From Delphinus delphis (lineage: Eukaryota > Chordata > Mammalia > Artiodactyla > Delphinidae), in assembly GCF_949987515.2 (NCBI RefSeq), contig NC_082694.2:37592451-37656450 (forward strand): DNA of 64,000 nt, written 5' to 3'. A program made the position numbers and the translations under genes. The notes below the pieces were generated by a model. It did not search any database. It worked only from the letters and a program-made list of their open reading frames with translations, and was not told where the DNA came from. This document shows, piece by piece, positions 33,942 through 48,112 of this stretch (its first letter is position 1; each line of letters starts with the position of its first letter).

Positions 33942-33956
33942 AAAAAGTTAAACATA

Positions 33957-34495
33957 GAGTTACCATATCATTCAGTGATTTCAATTCTAGGTATATACCC
34001 AAAAACTTGTACATGAATGTTCATAGCAGCATTATCCATAATAGTCTAAAAGTGGAAACAACTTAAATGTCCACTGACTGATGTACAGGTAAACAAAATG
34101 TGGTATATCCATGCAATGAACTATTATTTGGCCATAAAAATGAATAACATACTGACACTTGTTACAACATGGATGAGCCTCAAAAACATGCGAAGTGAAA
34201 GAAGCCAGACACAAAAGGCCACTTATTGCGTGACTTCATTTATAGGAAATGTCCATAATAGGCAAATCCATGGAGACAAAAGTAGATTATGTTTGCCAGA
34301 GGCTTGAAGGGGGAAACAAAGATGGGGAATGACTACTAATAGGAACAGGATTTCTTTTTTGAGTGATGAAAATATTCTGAATTAAATAGTGATGATAGTT
34401 ACACAATGTTGTGAGTACACTAAAAGTCACTGAATAGTACATTTTTAAAAGGTAAATTTTATGGTACATTAATTGTAACTCAATAAAAAATAAAG
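33957..34495 (+). mobile_element. Old L1 fragment, right part
   Basis: It resumes the L1 broken at 32278: gagttaccatatcattcagtg, tatacccaaaaacttgtacatg, catgcaatgaactattatttggcc, ending in an A-rich tail with caataaaaaataaag. Confidence 0.8.
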
Positions 34496-34734
34496 AAAAC
34501 AAAAATATGTTACTGAAGAATACAGAGTACAGCACCAGAAGAACCAACGGGGTTGAAAGTGGTTTTCTGTAGGGAAGGAGAGTCAAGGTGGGGCAGGGTG
34601 GGGCAAGGAACCGTTGCTTTCTCTGTTATAAGCTTTGCGGTACTCTTTGAATTTGTAAACCATTTAAATATATCACTTTGTAAAATTTAACCTTAAATTT
34701 TTAAATGATGAATCTTAATTACAAAGAAGAAATT

Positions 34735-36060
34735 TGGGCCCAGAAATAAACCCATGAATATATGGTCAATTAATTTATGACAAAGGAGCTAAAGAATATA
34801 CACTGGGGAAAGGGTAGTCCCTTCAATAAATGGTTTTGGGAAAACTGGACAGCCACAATCAAAAGAATGAAATTGAACCTCTATCTTACACCATACACAA
34901 AAAACAACTCAAATGGACTAAAGAATTGGACATAAGACCTGAAACCATAAAACTTTTAGAATAAAACATACAGGGTAAGCCCTTTGACATCAATCTTGGC
35001 AATGATTTTTTAGATATGACACCAAAAGATCAAGGAACAGAAGGAAAAATCAACAAATGGAACTACATCAACCTAAAAAGCTTCTGCACAGCAAAGGAAA
35101 CTATCAAGAAATTAAAAAGGCAACCTATGAAGTAGAAGAAAATATTTGCAAATCATATCAGACAAGGGGTTAATATCTAATATATACAAAGAACTTATAC
35201 AACTCATTACCAAAAAAAAAAATTCCAGTTAAAAAATGAGCAGAGGAACTAAACAAACATTTTTTCAAAGAAGACATACAAATGCCCAACAGGTACATGA
35301 AAAGGTACCCAACAACACTAATCATCAGGGAAATGCAAATCAAAACCAAAATGAGATTATCATCTCTTACCTGTTAAAATGGGTATTATCAGAAAGACAA
35401 GAGATAACAAGTGTTGGCGAGGACGTGGGAAAAGTGAACTCTTATACACTGTTGGTGGGAATGTAAATTGGTTCAGCCACTATGCAAAACAGTATGGGGA
35501 TTCCTCAAAAAATTAAAAATGGAACTACCGCATGATCTAGCAATTCTACTTCTGGGTACTTATCTGAAGAATACAAAACACTAACTTGAAAAGATATATG
35601 CACCCCAATGTTTACTGCAGCATTATTTACAATAGTCAAGATATGGAAATAACCTAAGTGTTTGTCAACAGGTGAATGGATAAAGAAGATGTGAGGTGTG
35701 TGTGTGTATATTCTTTATATTATATACACACACAATAGAATACTATCAGCCATAAAAAAGAAGGAAATCCTGACATTGGCGACAACATGAATGGACCTTG
35801 AGGGCATTATACTAAGTGAAATAAGCCAGAGACAGAAAGATAAATACTGCATGATCTCATTTACATGTGGAATATAAAAGCAGTGGACTACTCACAGATA
35901 CAGATAACAGATTGGTGGTTGTCAGAGGTGGGTGTTGGGGGTGAGGGAAATGGGTGAAGGTGGTCAAAAGGTACAAACTTCCACTTATAGGATAAATAAG
36001 TTCTGGGGATTTAATGTACAGCACAGTGACTATGGTTAACAATATTGTATATATATATTT
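34735..36060 (+). mobile_element. L1 ORF2 3' part and 3'UTR, decayed
   Basis: gcccagaaataaacccatgaatatatgg through the C-terminal ORF2 order (gcaaaggaaactatcaag, ggaactaccgcatgatctagc) to the 3'UTR (atttacatgtggaatataaaag). Multiple breaks. The 36061-36390 stretch after it is unrecognised. Confidence 0.82.
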
Positions 36061-36389
36061 TTTGTATTTTCATGATCAGCTCTATTCATGTTCTGTGCCA
36101 AAGCATTTAAATACCCTGTGCTACTCATCACATAATGTGGGTGGTAAAAGAAGCCATCCTTAATTCAACGTGTTATTCCTAAAGCGTCTATTCCTGTCAG
36201 TGCTGCAAAGATACAATTAATTTGTATAACCCAATATCCTGAGGTTGAAACACAAAGCACACAGAGCAAAACATTCTCTTATGGAAAGAGAAAAATATAA
36301 ACTCTGCTTTATGCAATTGCCCAAAGCTATTTTAAGTAAACAAAATAATTTTAATTAACAAATTATTGTAGTAAATCATTTTTATGAGA

Positions 36390-37315
36390 TATACCTTTTT
36401 AAATGAGATATAATTGTCATATAACATTATATTAGTTTCAGATATGTAACATGATTCAATATTTATACATATTGTGAAATGATCACCACAATAAATCTAG
36501 TTAACATCCATCAATCACCATACATAGTTACAAATTTTTTTTCTTATAATGAGATTTACTCTTAGCAACTTTCAAATATGCCATATAGTATTATTAACTA
36601 TAGTCACCATGCTGTACATTATATCCCAATGACTTATTTTATAGCTGGAAGTTTGTACCTTTTGACCTCCTTTACCCATTTCACCCACCTCTGCCTCTAG
36701 CAAACACCTATCTGTTCTCTGTGTCTATGAGCTCAGTTTTGTTTTGTTTTTTAAAGATTCCACATATAAGTGAGATCATCTATATGTCTTTCTCTGACTT
36801 ATTTCACTTAGCATAATGCCCTCAAGGACTATCCATGTTGTCACAAATGGCAGGATTTCCTTCTTTTTATGGCTGAGTAACATTCCTCTGTGTGTATGTA
36901 TGTGTCTGTGTGTTTTCTTTAACCATTCATCCATCGATGGACACTTAGGTTGTTTCCTTATCTTGGCTACTGTAAGCAATGCTGCAATGAACATGGGGTG
37001 CATATATCTTTTAAAGTTAGTGTTTGGTTTCTTCTGATAAATACCCAAAAGTGGAACTGCTGGATTATACAATAGTTGTTGTTTTTAATTTTTTGAGGAA
37101 CTTCCATACTAGTGGATGAACCAATGTACATTCCCACTAACAGGGTACAAGAGTTCCCTTTTCTCCACATCTTCACCAACACTTGTTATTTCTTATCTTT
37201 GATAACAGTCATTCTAACAGGTGTGAGTTGATATCTCACTGTGGTTTTGATTTGCATTTCCCTAATGATTAGTAACGTTGAGCACCCTTTCAAGTATGAG
37301 GAGGCTAACAATACT
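36390..37315 (-). mobile_element. L1 3' fragment, reverse (first of two)
   Basis: The reverse complement of the L1 3'UTR and ORF2 end. The minus strand encodes YNPAVPLLGIYQKK and WIVLEGIMLSEISQRK. It stops at the gagcaccctttcaag region and is followed by a short non-L1 spacer. Confidence 0.85.
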
Positions 37316-37354
37316 GTATTGTATTTGAAAGTTGCTAAGACATTAGACCTTAAA

Positions 37355-39413
37355 AGTTCCCCTCACCAACATTTGTTATTTGTTGACTTTTGATCATAGC
37401 CATTCTGACAGTAGTGAGGTGATATCTCACTGTGGTTTTGATTTGCATTTTTGTAATGATTACTAATGTTGAGCATCTTTTCATGTGTCTGTTGGCCACC
37501 TGTATATTTTTCATAGAAAATGTCTATTCAAGTCCTCTGCCCATTTTTAAATCAGATTGCTTGTGTTTTTTTTGATATTGATTCATGTGAGTTCTTTACA
37601 TTTTTTGGATATTAACTCCTTATCAGATATATCATTGGCAAATATCTTTTCACATTCAGTACATTGCCTTTTCATTTTATTGATAGTTTCCTTCACTGTG
37701 CAAAAGCTTTTTAGTTGATATGGTCCCATTTGTTTATTTTTGCTTTTGTTGCCTTGGCTTGAGGCGATTTAGCCAAAATTATACTGCTAAGACCAACACC
37801 AAAGAGCATACTGCCTGTGTTTTCTTCTAGGAGTTTTATGGTTTCAGGCCTTACATTTAAGTCTTTAATCCATTTTGAGTTTATTTTTGTAAATTGTATA
37901 AGAAAATGGTTCAATTTCATCCTCTTGCATGTAGCTGTCTAGTTTTCCCAACACCACTGATTGAAGAGACTCTCTTTTCCACTGTAAATTATTGTCTTCT
38001 TTGTCAAAAATTAACTAAGCATATAAGCATGGGTTTACTTCTGGGCTCTCTACTACATTCCATTGGTTTATGTGTCTGATTTTGTGCCAGTACCATATAG
38101 TTTTGATTACTATAACTTTGTAGTTTAGTATGAAATCAGGACATGTGCTGCCTCCAGCTTTGTTCTTTCTCAAGGTTGTTTTGGCTACTTGGGGTCTTTT
38201 GTAGCTCCATACATATTTTAGGACTATTTGTTCCAGTTCTGCGAAAAATGCTGTTTGTATTTTGATAGGAATTGCACTGAATCTGTAGATTTCTTTGTGT
38301 AGTATGGATATTTTAGCAATATTAATTCTTCCAATCCATGAGCACAGTATTCGATCTGTGTTTGTATTCAATTTTGTTCATCAATGTCTTATAGTTTTCA
38401 GAGTATAATTCTTTCACCTCCTTGATTAAATTTATTCCTAGGTATTTTATTCTTTTTTGATGCAACTGTAAATGCGACTGTTTTCTATATTTCTCTTTCT
38501 GATAGTTCATTACTAATGTATATACAGAAAGGCAACATGTTTCTGCATACTGATTTTTCAGTAAAGTTGCAGGATACAATTTATTTATTAGTTCCAATAG
38601 TTTTTTAGTGGAGTCTTTAGGGTTTTCTATATAGTATCATGTCATCTACAAATAGTGATAGTTTTACTTCTTCTTTTCCCATCTGAATTCCTTCTATTTC
38701 TTTTTCTTAACTGTTTGCTGTGGCTAGGACTACCAATACAATGTTGAATAAAAATGGTGAGAGTGGGCATCCTTGTCTTTTCCTGATCTTAAAGGAAAAG
38801 CTGTCAGCTTTTCAACACTGAGCATGATGTTAGCTGTGGGTCTGTCATATATGGCCTTTATATTATGTTGAGGTATGTTCTTTCTATACGTATTTTATTG
38901 AGAGTTTTTATCATAAATGAATGTTGAATTGTGTCAAATGCTTTTTCTGCATCTATTGAGACGATCATTTGATTTTTATCCTTCGTTTTGTTAATGTTGA
39001 TTGATTTGTGGATACTGAATCCTTGCAGCCCTGGAACAAATCCCACTTGATCATGGTGTATGATCCTTTTAATGCATTGTTAAATTAAGTTTGCTAATAA
39101 TTTTGTTGAGGATTTTTGCATCTATGTTCATCAGAGATACTGGCTTGTAATTTTCTTTCTTTTTGTAGTGTCTTCATCTGATTTTGGTCTCAGGAAAATT
39201 CTGGTCTCATAGAGTGAGTTTGGAAGCATTCCTTCCTCTTCAATATTTTGGATTATTTTGAGAAGGATAGGTATGAACCTCTCTTTAAATGTTTGGTAGA
39301 GTTCACCTGTGAAGCTGTCTGGTCCTAGACTTCTGTTTGTTGGAAGTTTTTTGATTACTGATTCAGTTTCATTACTACTGATCGGTCTGTTCAGATTTTC
39401 TATTTCTTCCTAG
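37355..39413 (-). mobile_element. L1 ORF2 fragment, reverse (second of two)
   Basis: It starts with ORF2 sequence that overlaps the end of the previous fragment and runs back to the reverse transcriptase. On the minus strand broken pieces encode [40 protein letters not shown] and [20 protein letters not shown]. The catalytic region lies near 38630-38660, where the ADD motif can be followed. Confidence 0.85.
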
Positions 39414-40265
39414 TTAAAAAAAAATTTTTTTTAAAGAGACTTTTCTAATTGGAAAAATGCTGGTGATGGAGAACAGGGACTTGGCGGAGAATAACTGTAT
39501 CTTCAGGATCACCTTATAATGGGCATACAGAGTAGCTAGCCTCCAGAAAAAAAGCCCCATGGCTGAAGAAAATGCCCAGAAGTATTTGCTGCACAGTAAA
39601 ACAGAAAATAATAGCACTTCTTGATGACTTTCAGGCACATAAATAACATCTACCAATCAGCAGTCTGGTCCACAGCTTAAAATAACCCAGTTCAATACAG
39701 TCTAGTTATGGCCAAAGAGAAACAGAGCTGTGCTATTTTCAGCTGTAGCCCCACCAAGAAGTTGAGTATGTTACATATATCCAATAGTCCAGAGACGTGT
39801 ATCTATTTCTAGGGCCAAAGATTAGCAACAACCAGGAAGAACTAGTTCCCCTGGTACTAATGACCTACCTTATATGCACCTCACTTAGCTGGAAAGGAAT
39901 TCAATTTTTCAAACACAAAGGAGATACCAGCTCTCTACCCCATAGAATTATTATTTCATTATCCTTTTTATGCCTTACTGCTGTCTAGAGAATAAAATTC
40001 AAACTCACTTAAAGCCTTCCCCCATTTGACCTCTGCCAATCTTCTCGTCTAATTTCCTACATTTTATGCTGCAAACAAATGACACCAGTCATTGTTCCAA
40101 AACATGTATTTTTCCTGTATTTTTCCTCCTGTGTCCTCCATGTTTCTAAATGTAATAAATATTTGGGCTGGGGGGGGCGGTCCTCATCTTATCTGATCTC
40201 TTAGCAACACTGACATTTGTCCATTTTTCCCTCTTTGTGGGGGTTAGCCTCCTCTACCTGACCAG
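39414..40265. other. Intron sequence, mostly unique, with an L2-like piece
   Basis: About 39990-40135 has an L2-like order (cttaaagccttcccccatttgacctctgcc). The rest is unrecognised. Confidence 0.4.
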
Positions 40266-40269
40266 GCAA

Positions 40270-40765
40270 TATTGGGAAGTTTCCAAAAATTGGCCATACT
40301 CTTACCTTACACCATAATCAAAAGTTAAAACAGATAAAAAATCTAAACATAAAAGCTAAAACTATAAAATTCTTAGAGGAAAACAGAGATCAAAAGTTTC
40401 ATGATGTTAGATTTGGCAGTGATTTCTTGGATATGACAAAAGCACAGGCAACAAAAGTAGATAAAGTGGACTTCATTAAAATTAAAAACTTTTGTATATC
40501 AAAGGACACTAAAGTAATGAAAAAGCAACCCACAGAATGAGAGAAAATATTTGCAAATCATATATCTCTTAAGGGATTAATAGCCAGAATATATAACGAA
40601 CTCCTCCTATAACTCAACAACTACAATATACACACTATAAAAACCCCAAATGAGAAATGGGCAAAGAATTTGAATAGACATTTCTCCAAAGAAGATATAC
40701 AGATGGCCAATGAGCACTAGAAAAGAAGCTCAATATCGTTAATCACTAGGGAAATAAAAATCAAA
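40270..40765 (+). mobile_element. Old L1 ORF2 C-terminal fragment
   Basis: ccttacaccataatcaaaagtt, tcttagaggaaaacag, aatagacatttctccaaagaagatatacagatggcc, in ORF2 order. It breaks off abruptly at about 40765. Confidence 0.78.
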
Positions 40766-42200
40766 GCCAAAAGCTGGTTCTTTGAAAAGATAAATAAAAT
40801 TGATAAACTGTTAGAATGATCAGGGAAAAGAGATGACACAAATTACCAATATCCAGAATGAGAGAGGTGACATAATTATAGATATTAAAAGATAAAGAAA
40901 TGTTATGAGCAATTTTATGTCAATAAACTTGACAACAGATCAAATAGACAAATTCCTGAAACACACCAAGCTCACTCAAGAAAAAAAATTAGATAGTGAA
41001 TAGTTCTCTAACCATTAAAGAAATTAATTTTGTAATTTAAAGCCTTCCTACAAAGAAATCTCCAGGCTAGATGGCTTCACTGGTGAATCCTATCAAACAT
41101 TTAAAAGAAAAATAATACCAGTCCCACACAAACTCTTCCGGAAAACTGAGCAAGAAGAAATACTTCCCAACTCATTTAATGAGGCCAGCATTATCCTGAT
41201 ACAAAAACCAGGCAAAGGCTTTAAAAGAAAACAGAAACAAAAAGAAAACACTACAGAGAAATATCCCTCATAAACACAGATGTAAAAATACTAAATAAAA
41301 TTTTAGCAAATCAAATCTAACAAAACATTAGAGGGATAATATATCATTACCAAGTTGGGTTTATCCTAGGAATGTAGGGTTCCCTTAACATTAAAAAAAA
41401 AAATCAATCAATGTAATTCACTATATTAGCAAACTAAAAAAAAAACACCGTATGATAATCTCAACGGATATTTAGAAAAAGCATTTGATAAGATCCAACA
41501 ACCATTTCTGATGAAAGCTCTCAGCAAACTAGGAACAGAAGAGAACTTCCTCAACCTACTAAAGAACATCTACAAAAAACCTATAGCTAACATCATATGA
41601 CTGGTGAAACATGGAATGTTTCCCCTAAGATCAGGAACATAACAAGTCTCTCCATTCTTATCATTTCTCTTCTGTGTTGTACAAGAAAGGCTAAGCCGTG
41701 CAATCAGGTAAAAGAAGAAATAAAACATCCAGATTAGCAAGGAAGGACTTAAAATGTCTTTATGTGGATGATATGATCTTTTATGAAGAAGACCCAATGA
41801 AATCTACTAAAAAAAAAAAAACCACTAGAACTAATAAGTGCGTTTAGCAAAGCTGCAAAATACAAGATAGATGAACAAATATCAATTCTATCTTTATATA
41901 CCAGAAGTGAAAAATCAGATATAGGAATTTAAAAATATTTTTACAATATGAAAAACACTACTTAGGGATAAATCTAACAAAAGAAAGTAAGTGTAACGGG
42001 TGATACACTGAAAATTACAAAGCACCGTTTAGAGAAAGTAAGACCTAAATAAATGGAGAGATGTACCTTGTTCATGGATTTGAAGACTCATCAGTCTTCC
42101 CCAAATTTAGCCACAGATTCAATGCAATTCCAAATAAAATCCTTGCAAGCTTTTTTTAATAGAAATTGACAAGCTAATTCTAAAATTCATATGGAAATGC
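40765..42200 (+). mobile_element. Old L1 ORF2 middle fragment
   Basis: It begins aaagctggttctttgaaaagataaa (upstream of the reverse transcriptase), then aagaaatctccaggctagatggcttcactgg, then the tatgtggatgatatgatc catalytic region near 41760, ending near a catatggaaatgcag motif. It lies out of order relative to the fragment before it, so they are separate copies or a rearranged one. Confidence 0.8.
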
Positions 42201-44300
42201 AGTTTTTATGATGCTTTTTTAGAGTATATACTTTTTATAAGAGAAAGACCTTTTTAAGATATTTACCGTTTAAAACCGACATATTTAAGATCAATTTTCC
42301 AACATTTCCAGGACATTTATGATGCACATTTAACCTCTAAATTGGGAAATAAGGAATTGTACCTTATTTCCTTTATCTATAGATTCTCAAAGTGAGTCTA
42401 TTATATGAATTTGTAAATTACTTTTGACAATGTTTATTGCCTATATTTGTGTTTTCTTCTATTTTACAAATGCTTAAAATGTGTATTTTTATAACAATGC
42501 ATATATTCCTTTCCTTCATTTTCTAAAAGTCACCCACACTCTCACTATAACACAAATCTAATTGTAATCATACTATACACAAATGTGTGTCCTAGGTTTT
42601 CACTATATGATTTGCCGTAAGTTGTATGTTCTTCTAAGGTGCTATACAGAATCATTTAAATATACTTTGATTCTTGTGAAATCATGCATATAAGAATAAA
42701 AAAGTACAGGAAATACTAACTAAAAAGTATAAATCTCATTTCTTGGACCACCTACTGGCTTTTTACTAGAATGTGTGTCCTTGTGTGCCCCAGTATTTCT
42801 TCTTTTCCCAGATGTCCCAGCCTCTACTTCCATATCATCATTTTCACGTTTTCAAGATTTGTACCCTGCACATTTTGTGCTATTATAAATAAGTATTTTG
42901 TGTTTTGGCTAAGAGTTATTTCGTAAATAGAAAACAAATATCTAGGGCCCACAATATCAAATATATAACTCTCACTCAGAATCAAACAGCGTTTGGACAT
43001 AGAGAGACATATTGTTAAATATACACCACTTGACGAAAAAAAATGGATTAATAAGAGGGGTGAGAAACAAGAGGAACACATTCTTTTTTATTGACTATAT
43101 AATGCGTTTTTACCTTCTGAGATTAATTAGCTTCTTCACCATAAAGAATAAAGTTATTCTTACACAATCTTCTTGGACCTTCAAACCTCCTGTTCTAATG
43201 TGAAACATTTGCTTTTTAACAATACCTGCTCTACAGGTGTCAACCTAGGATTATCATTTTGTTTTGTTGTGTGTGTGTATGTGTGTGTGCCTGTGTTTTT
43301 GAGGGAGGGGCCCTTCCGAGATTTTATACACTGTTTTCTTGGAACTCAGGACTTGATATTTCTTGAGTTGTTGTTGCTTTTAAATTGGAGTAAATCCTCA
43401 AGTAATTCTTTTAGGAAGTGAGAGTGGGTGATTTTATCAATCATGATCCAGTTAAGAAAACAGAAACTCCACTAGGTTATGCTAAGAACAGTGATTTAAA
43501 AATACAAAATTGTTTAAACATGTGATAATGGACTAAAAGAACAAAAAGGTAACCTAGAAGTAATAACTGCAGTAAGCAGCTAGCACTCCTAGGGCTATGG
43601 GAACAAAAGGTAAGAGGTTGGTGTCATCAAAACCTAAGAGTTTAGAGAAGGAGGCAGTGGGCACAGCCCAGCTGCTGCAGGTAACTCAACAGTGTCAAAA
43701 TGAGGACAGTTCTAGCAATATCAAAAGAGGCTAGCAGATGGAATCCACTATTACTGCTGGGGTAACATTGACCACAATATCAAGAAAACAGGTAGGAAGT
43801 CCCATCTCTTCTTTTCTTGCCTGTCTCCTAATGGTAGAAACTAATACCAAGCTAGTTAACAACACAGTCTGAGAAATATAATTTGCATAATCCCAGCCCA
43901 GCATCAGAGTAGAATACAGAAGGGTGTATTTGCAGCTTAAAGAACTTCAAAGAACCAGCATAGTTCTTATTTTTAAAGCTTCGATGAATAGAGAATTCTA
44001 GATCCAAAATCATCTTCCCTTATAACTCTGAAGTCATTTGTTACTTTGTCTTCTATCATGCAGTGTTACTTCAGAAGTCTAATTCTCACTATGGTGATCT
44101 ATTAGATGTTCCTATGTTTCACCACCTACATAGACCAATTAAAGAATGAACAATTTACTCTTTTGATTACTAAAATAGTAAATGATTTAATAATTAATAT
44201 ATATGATATAAAAATATACTTTAGAAAAACAAGATCATATTATTACTACTATCTAACATTTCATGAACCTGTAAAATATAGTAAGTATTCTTCTACACTG
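42201..44300. other. Intron sequence, largely unrecognised
   Basis: A GT-rich tract lies at 43268-43294. 43430-43990 has the look of an old dispersed repeat but no family landmark that I trust. No coding signal. Confidence 0.4.
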
Positions 44301-44620
44301 TAATGGCCACAAAGTATTCCTTCACATGGATGGCAGCACAATTTAACTAATCCTCCAATTACAGACATAAATGTCAGTCAAGCTTTTTATTATTATAAAT
44401 AACACAAAATAACTTTTTTATAGACGAATATTTGCACAAGCCCATGAGTATGCTTTTAGGATGAATTTCTAAAAATAAAATTGCAGGGTCAAAGCATATT
44501 TTTAAGACTTTTGATACATACTACCAAACCTCTATCCAAAAAGGTCATACTAATTTATATTCTCATAAGCAGAAGAATCAAAATTTTTCCACACTACAGC
44601 AAGCAGCAAGTATTTTCGTT
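44300..44620 (-). mobile_element. Ancient L1 3' fragment, reverse
   Basis: agtattccttcacatggatgg, aatttctaaaaataaaattgcagggtcaaag and aaaaaggtcatactaatttatattctc are the reverse of the old L1M 3' region. A further piece with the same orientation lies at about 45490-45690 (tttgcctgtttttctg, then ttattgacatg). Confidence 0.65.
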
Positions 44621-46095
44621 ATTTTATAAATATGAAGAAAATTATAAAATCCTACCAAAGCACATAAAACAAACCTAGACAAATGGAAAGACATGTCACA
44701 TCCCTAAGTCTGCCACTTTTGACATTACAGCAGACTAGATAACCCAAAGGGTCCATCCACTACAAAACAAGTAGATTCTAGGAAAAAATACAGTATTTTA
44801 AACATATTGGTGGGCTCCCTAAAAGTAGGGGGATTCTCTAAGGACCACATCCTAGCTTTCCCCCAACTATTTCAAAAAAAGGTGATAGGTAAGGGATACA
44901 AACCATGAGTCTAGCTAACATGGAAGCTGGGAGCTCTGATCTGTAGGAGAACTGCGGAAAAGCATGCCTTGAGGGCAAATATCAATACCAGCACTGCAAC
45001 TGGGGTCCTAAGGTTGAGGCCAGAAGCAAGTGGTAGAGCTGAAACTGGTGGTTCTTCTACATTGAGTCTGGCTCTTTTGAAGAGGGCTAAAGGGGGTCCA
45101 AGTCAGTAGCACTGCCAGATCCCAGAACAAATCTCTGGAGGAAAGAATACCCAACTTAGGTCCTTAGGAGTCCCACAGATCAAGGGGGGAAAATACATGT
45201 TCACACAAAGATCAGTCAGCAACTGAGGTGGCAAGCTAAATTTAGACACCTTCCCCCAATAAGAGAACAATTATTTTAAGGTGTCCATATATTTTATTTA
45301 AAAGCACATAGAACACTTATTTATATTGTATAGGTGTATATACATAATGAGTTAAATTCAAGAATGATCACCACTAGATTAATGATGGTTATATTCAAGT
45401 GACCATCAATTTCTCCTTACACTATTACAATAATGTTTCAATTTATCTAATGAAAATATGTATTTTTTTATTTATTCATTTAAAATCTATTTTAATTATA
45501 AGGGGGAAAATTTCAGTGTTATTACTAGCCATTTCCATATCCTCTTTTATGAAAAACTCATGTCCTTTGCCTGTTTTTCTGTAGTACGGTCATCTTTCTT
45601 ATTGACATGTATCCCCCAATTTGCTGATTGCCATTCAATTTTGTTTCCAGTTATCTTAATACTAAAAACCTTTAAATTATTAACCAGTTATATATATCAA
45701 TACTTTTCCTCATGGTTTCTACTCTGATGAAACTTTAACTTCAATCTCTCTTTTCTTTCTCCATCCAATACTTAACATCATAAAAAGGAAGCAAGGATAT
45801 TGAAGAAGATTTTAGAAAAGTAAAGAGATAGTTCATAATGTTCTCCACTGTTGATCTCTGATAGATAATTTGTTCTCTGTGTCTCCTTCAATTCCTACTC
45901 ATTTGTGTTTAGTAACTACATGCTGACAAATTCTCTTTGTAGACCTGAAAATGCTCACATACTGTATATATATAGTAAATTTACTTTTGCAATTATAAAG
46001 CAACTCTAAATTAATCTAAGCACCACTAAATTAATCTGGATCAGGAACATTGTTCTCAGCTGATTAATCAGGCATCCTCATAAATGATGTCACAG
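44621..46095. other. Intron sequence, possible old L1 5' region
   Basis: 44880-45240 may be diverged L1 5' sequence, but I cannot prove it. The remainder is unrecognised apart from the L1M piece at about 45490-45690. Confidence 0.35.
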
Positions 46096-46958
46096 ATAAG
46101 CAGGAGGTCAGGATAAAAAATCATCAGAGAGCTAGACTTCTATTTCTAGAAAGACAGAGTATACACTTCTCCCTATTCCTCATACTGGGTACAACTGAAA
46201 ACATTGTCCATTATATATAAAACAAACATAAGAAGACTCTGAAGGCTGGAGAGAAGGCAGACTGCAAGGAATCTAGCCTCAAATATCCCAGACTTGGAGC
46301 TGAAGAAACCAACGACCCCAAAACACCAATGGGTTCACATATAAAGAACCCCAACTGAAGTTAAAGGGCCAGGAAAGGGACAGTCTCACAAGACAAAAAG
46401 CTTTTAGAAAATAGCCACTCTACATCAGCCGAACATCACAGAAAATCTGTGACCCTTATGCCTGTAAAGACCAAGTGGGGTACCTAGAATTCTCCTTTCA
46501 GGAGACTGTAACAAGGTGCCCACTGGGCTGGTGTCAAAGGAGGCCAAATAGCCAGGATTTTCATCTCTGCCAGCCAGTATCAAGGTTTTACCCACATGCA
46601 GTGCCAGTGGAAACCATGCGTGGAACCTGGACTCTCACCCCCATCCAGTAGTAATGAGGCTCTTTACTGACCTCTCTTGACAGGGGGGACTTCTTGTTGT
46701 TACTGGGTGGGGTTGGGAATTCTCAGTACTAGTGGGTGATGATAAAAGTTCTGACTCCCACTATGCCTCTGACACTGACCAAGTGGGGAGTAGAAGGGTG
46801 TCTTCCTGCTGGGTGGGGGTAATAAATTATATGTATATAATATATTAACTAGAGCAGCCACTTAAAAAAGCTATAACGAAGAGGTACACTCAAAAATACT
46901 ATAGATAAATTAAAATTCCAAAAAGTATTCAAGAAACCCACAGTAAAGAAAGAAAAAG

Positions 46959-47306
46959 AGGATTTCCCTGGTGGCACAGTGGTTAAGAATCCGCCTGCCA
47001 GTGCAGGGGACACAGGTTCATGCCCTGGTCTGGGAAGATCCCACATGCCACGGAGCAACTAAGCCCATGCGCCACAACTACTGAGCCTGCGCTCTAGAGC
47101 CCGAGAGCCACAACTACTGAGCCCAAGTGCCACAACTACTGAAGCCCGCACACCTAGAGCCTGTGCTCTGCAACAAGAGAAGCCACCCAATGAGAAGCCT
47201 GCGAACCGCAACAAAGAGTAGCCCCCACTCGCTGCAACTAGAGAAAAGCCCGCGCGCAGCAGCAAAGACCCAAGGCAGCCAAAAATATAAATAAATAAAT
47301 AAATTT
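46959..47306 (+). mobile_element. CHR SINE, long form, inside old L1
   Basis: It starts ggatttccctggtggcacag and ends cagccaaaaatataaataaa. Perfect 14-base duplication aaagaaagaaaaag at 46945-46958 and 47307-47320. Confidence 0.93.
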
Positions 47307-48112
47307 AAAGAAAGAAAAAGAAAACAGAAATGAAAAACAGAGAAAACAAAAACTAAAATAACAGACATCAGCCCTAACATATTAATACTTACATGACATG
47401 TAAATGGTTTAAATACAAAAAGTAAAACATAGACACTGGCAGAGTGAGTTAAAAAACATGGCCCAGCTATAGGCTGTCTGCAAGAAACTCACTTCAAATT
47501 TAATATAAGCAAACAAAGTAAAAAGTAGGGAAGAGATTTATAAAGGAAAAATTAGTCAAAGGAAAGACTATTAATACCAGAAAAGGAGATTTCAGAGCAT
47601 AGAAAATTACCAGACACAGAGAGGGACAATATATAAAATTAAAAGGTAAACCCAAAAGAGATATACAATCCTAAATAAGTATACACCAAAAAACCAAGCT
47701 GCTAAATATGTGAAACAAAAACTGACAGAACTGAAAAAAGAAATAGATAAACCTACAATTATATTGGAAATGTCAACATCTGTCTCTCAAAAATTGACAG
47801 AATAACTAGACAGAATACCAGGAAGGTTACAGAAGAACTCAACAATACTATCAACCAACAATATCTAATCAACATTTATAGAGTACTCCCTCCGACAAGA
47901 ACAGAACATACATTCTTCTCAAGTGCCCACAGAATGTATATCAAGAAAGACCGTATCCTGAGCCAAAGCAGAAACTTCAACAAACTTAAAAGAATTTAAA
48001 TCATAGAGTGTGTTCTCTCTGGTCATCATAAAATCAAACTAGAAATCAATAACAGAAAAATAACATGATAATCTCCATACCTGGAAACTAAACAAAACAC
48101 TTGTAAATAATA

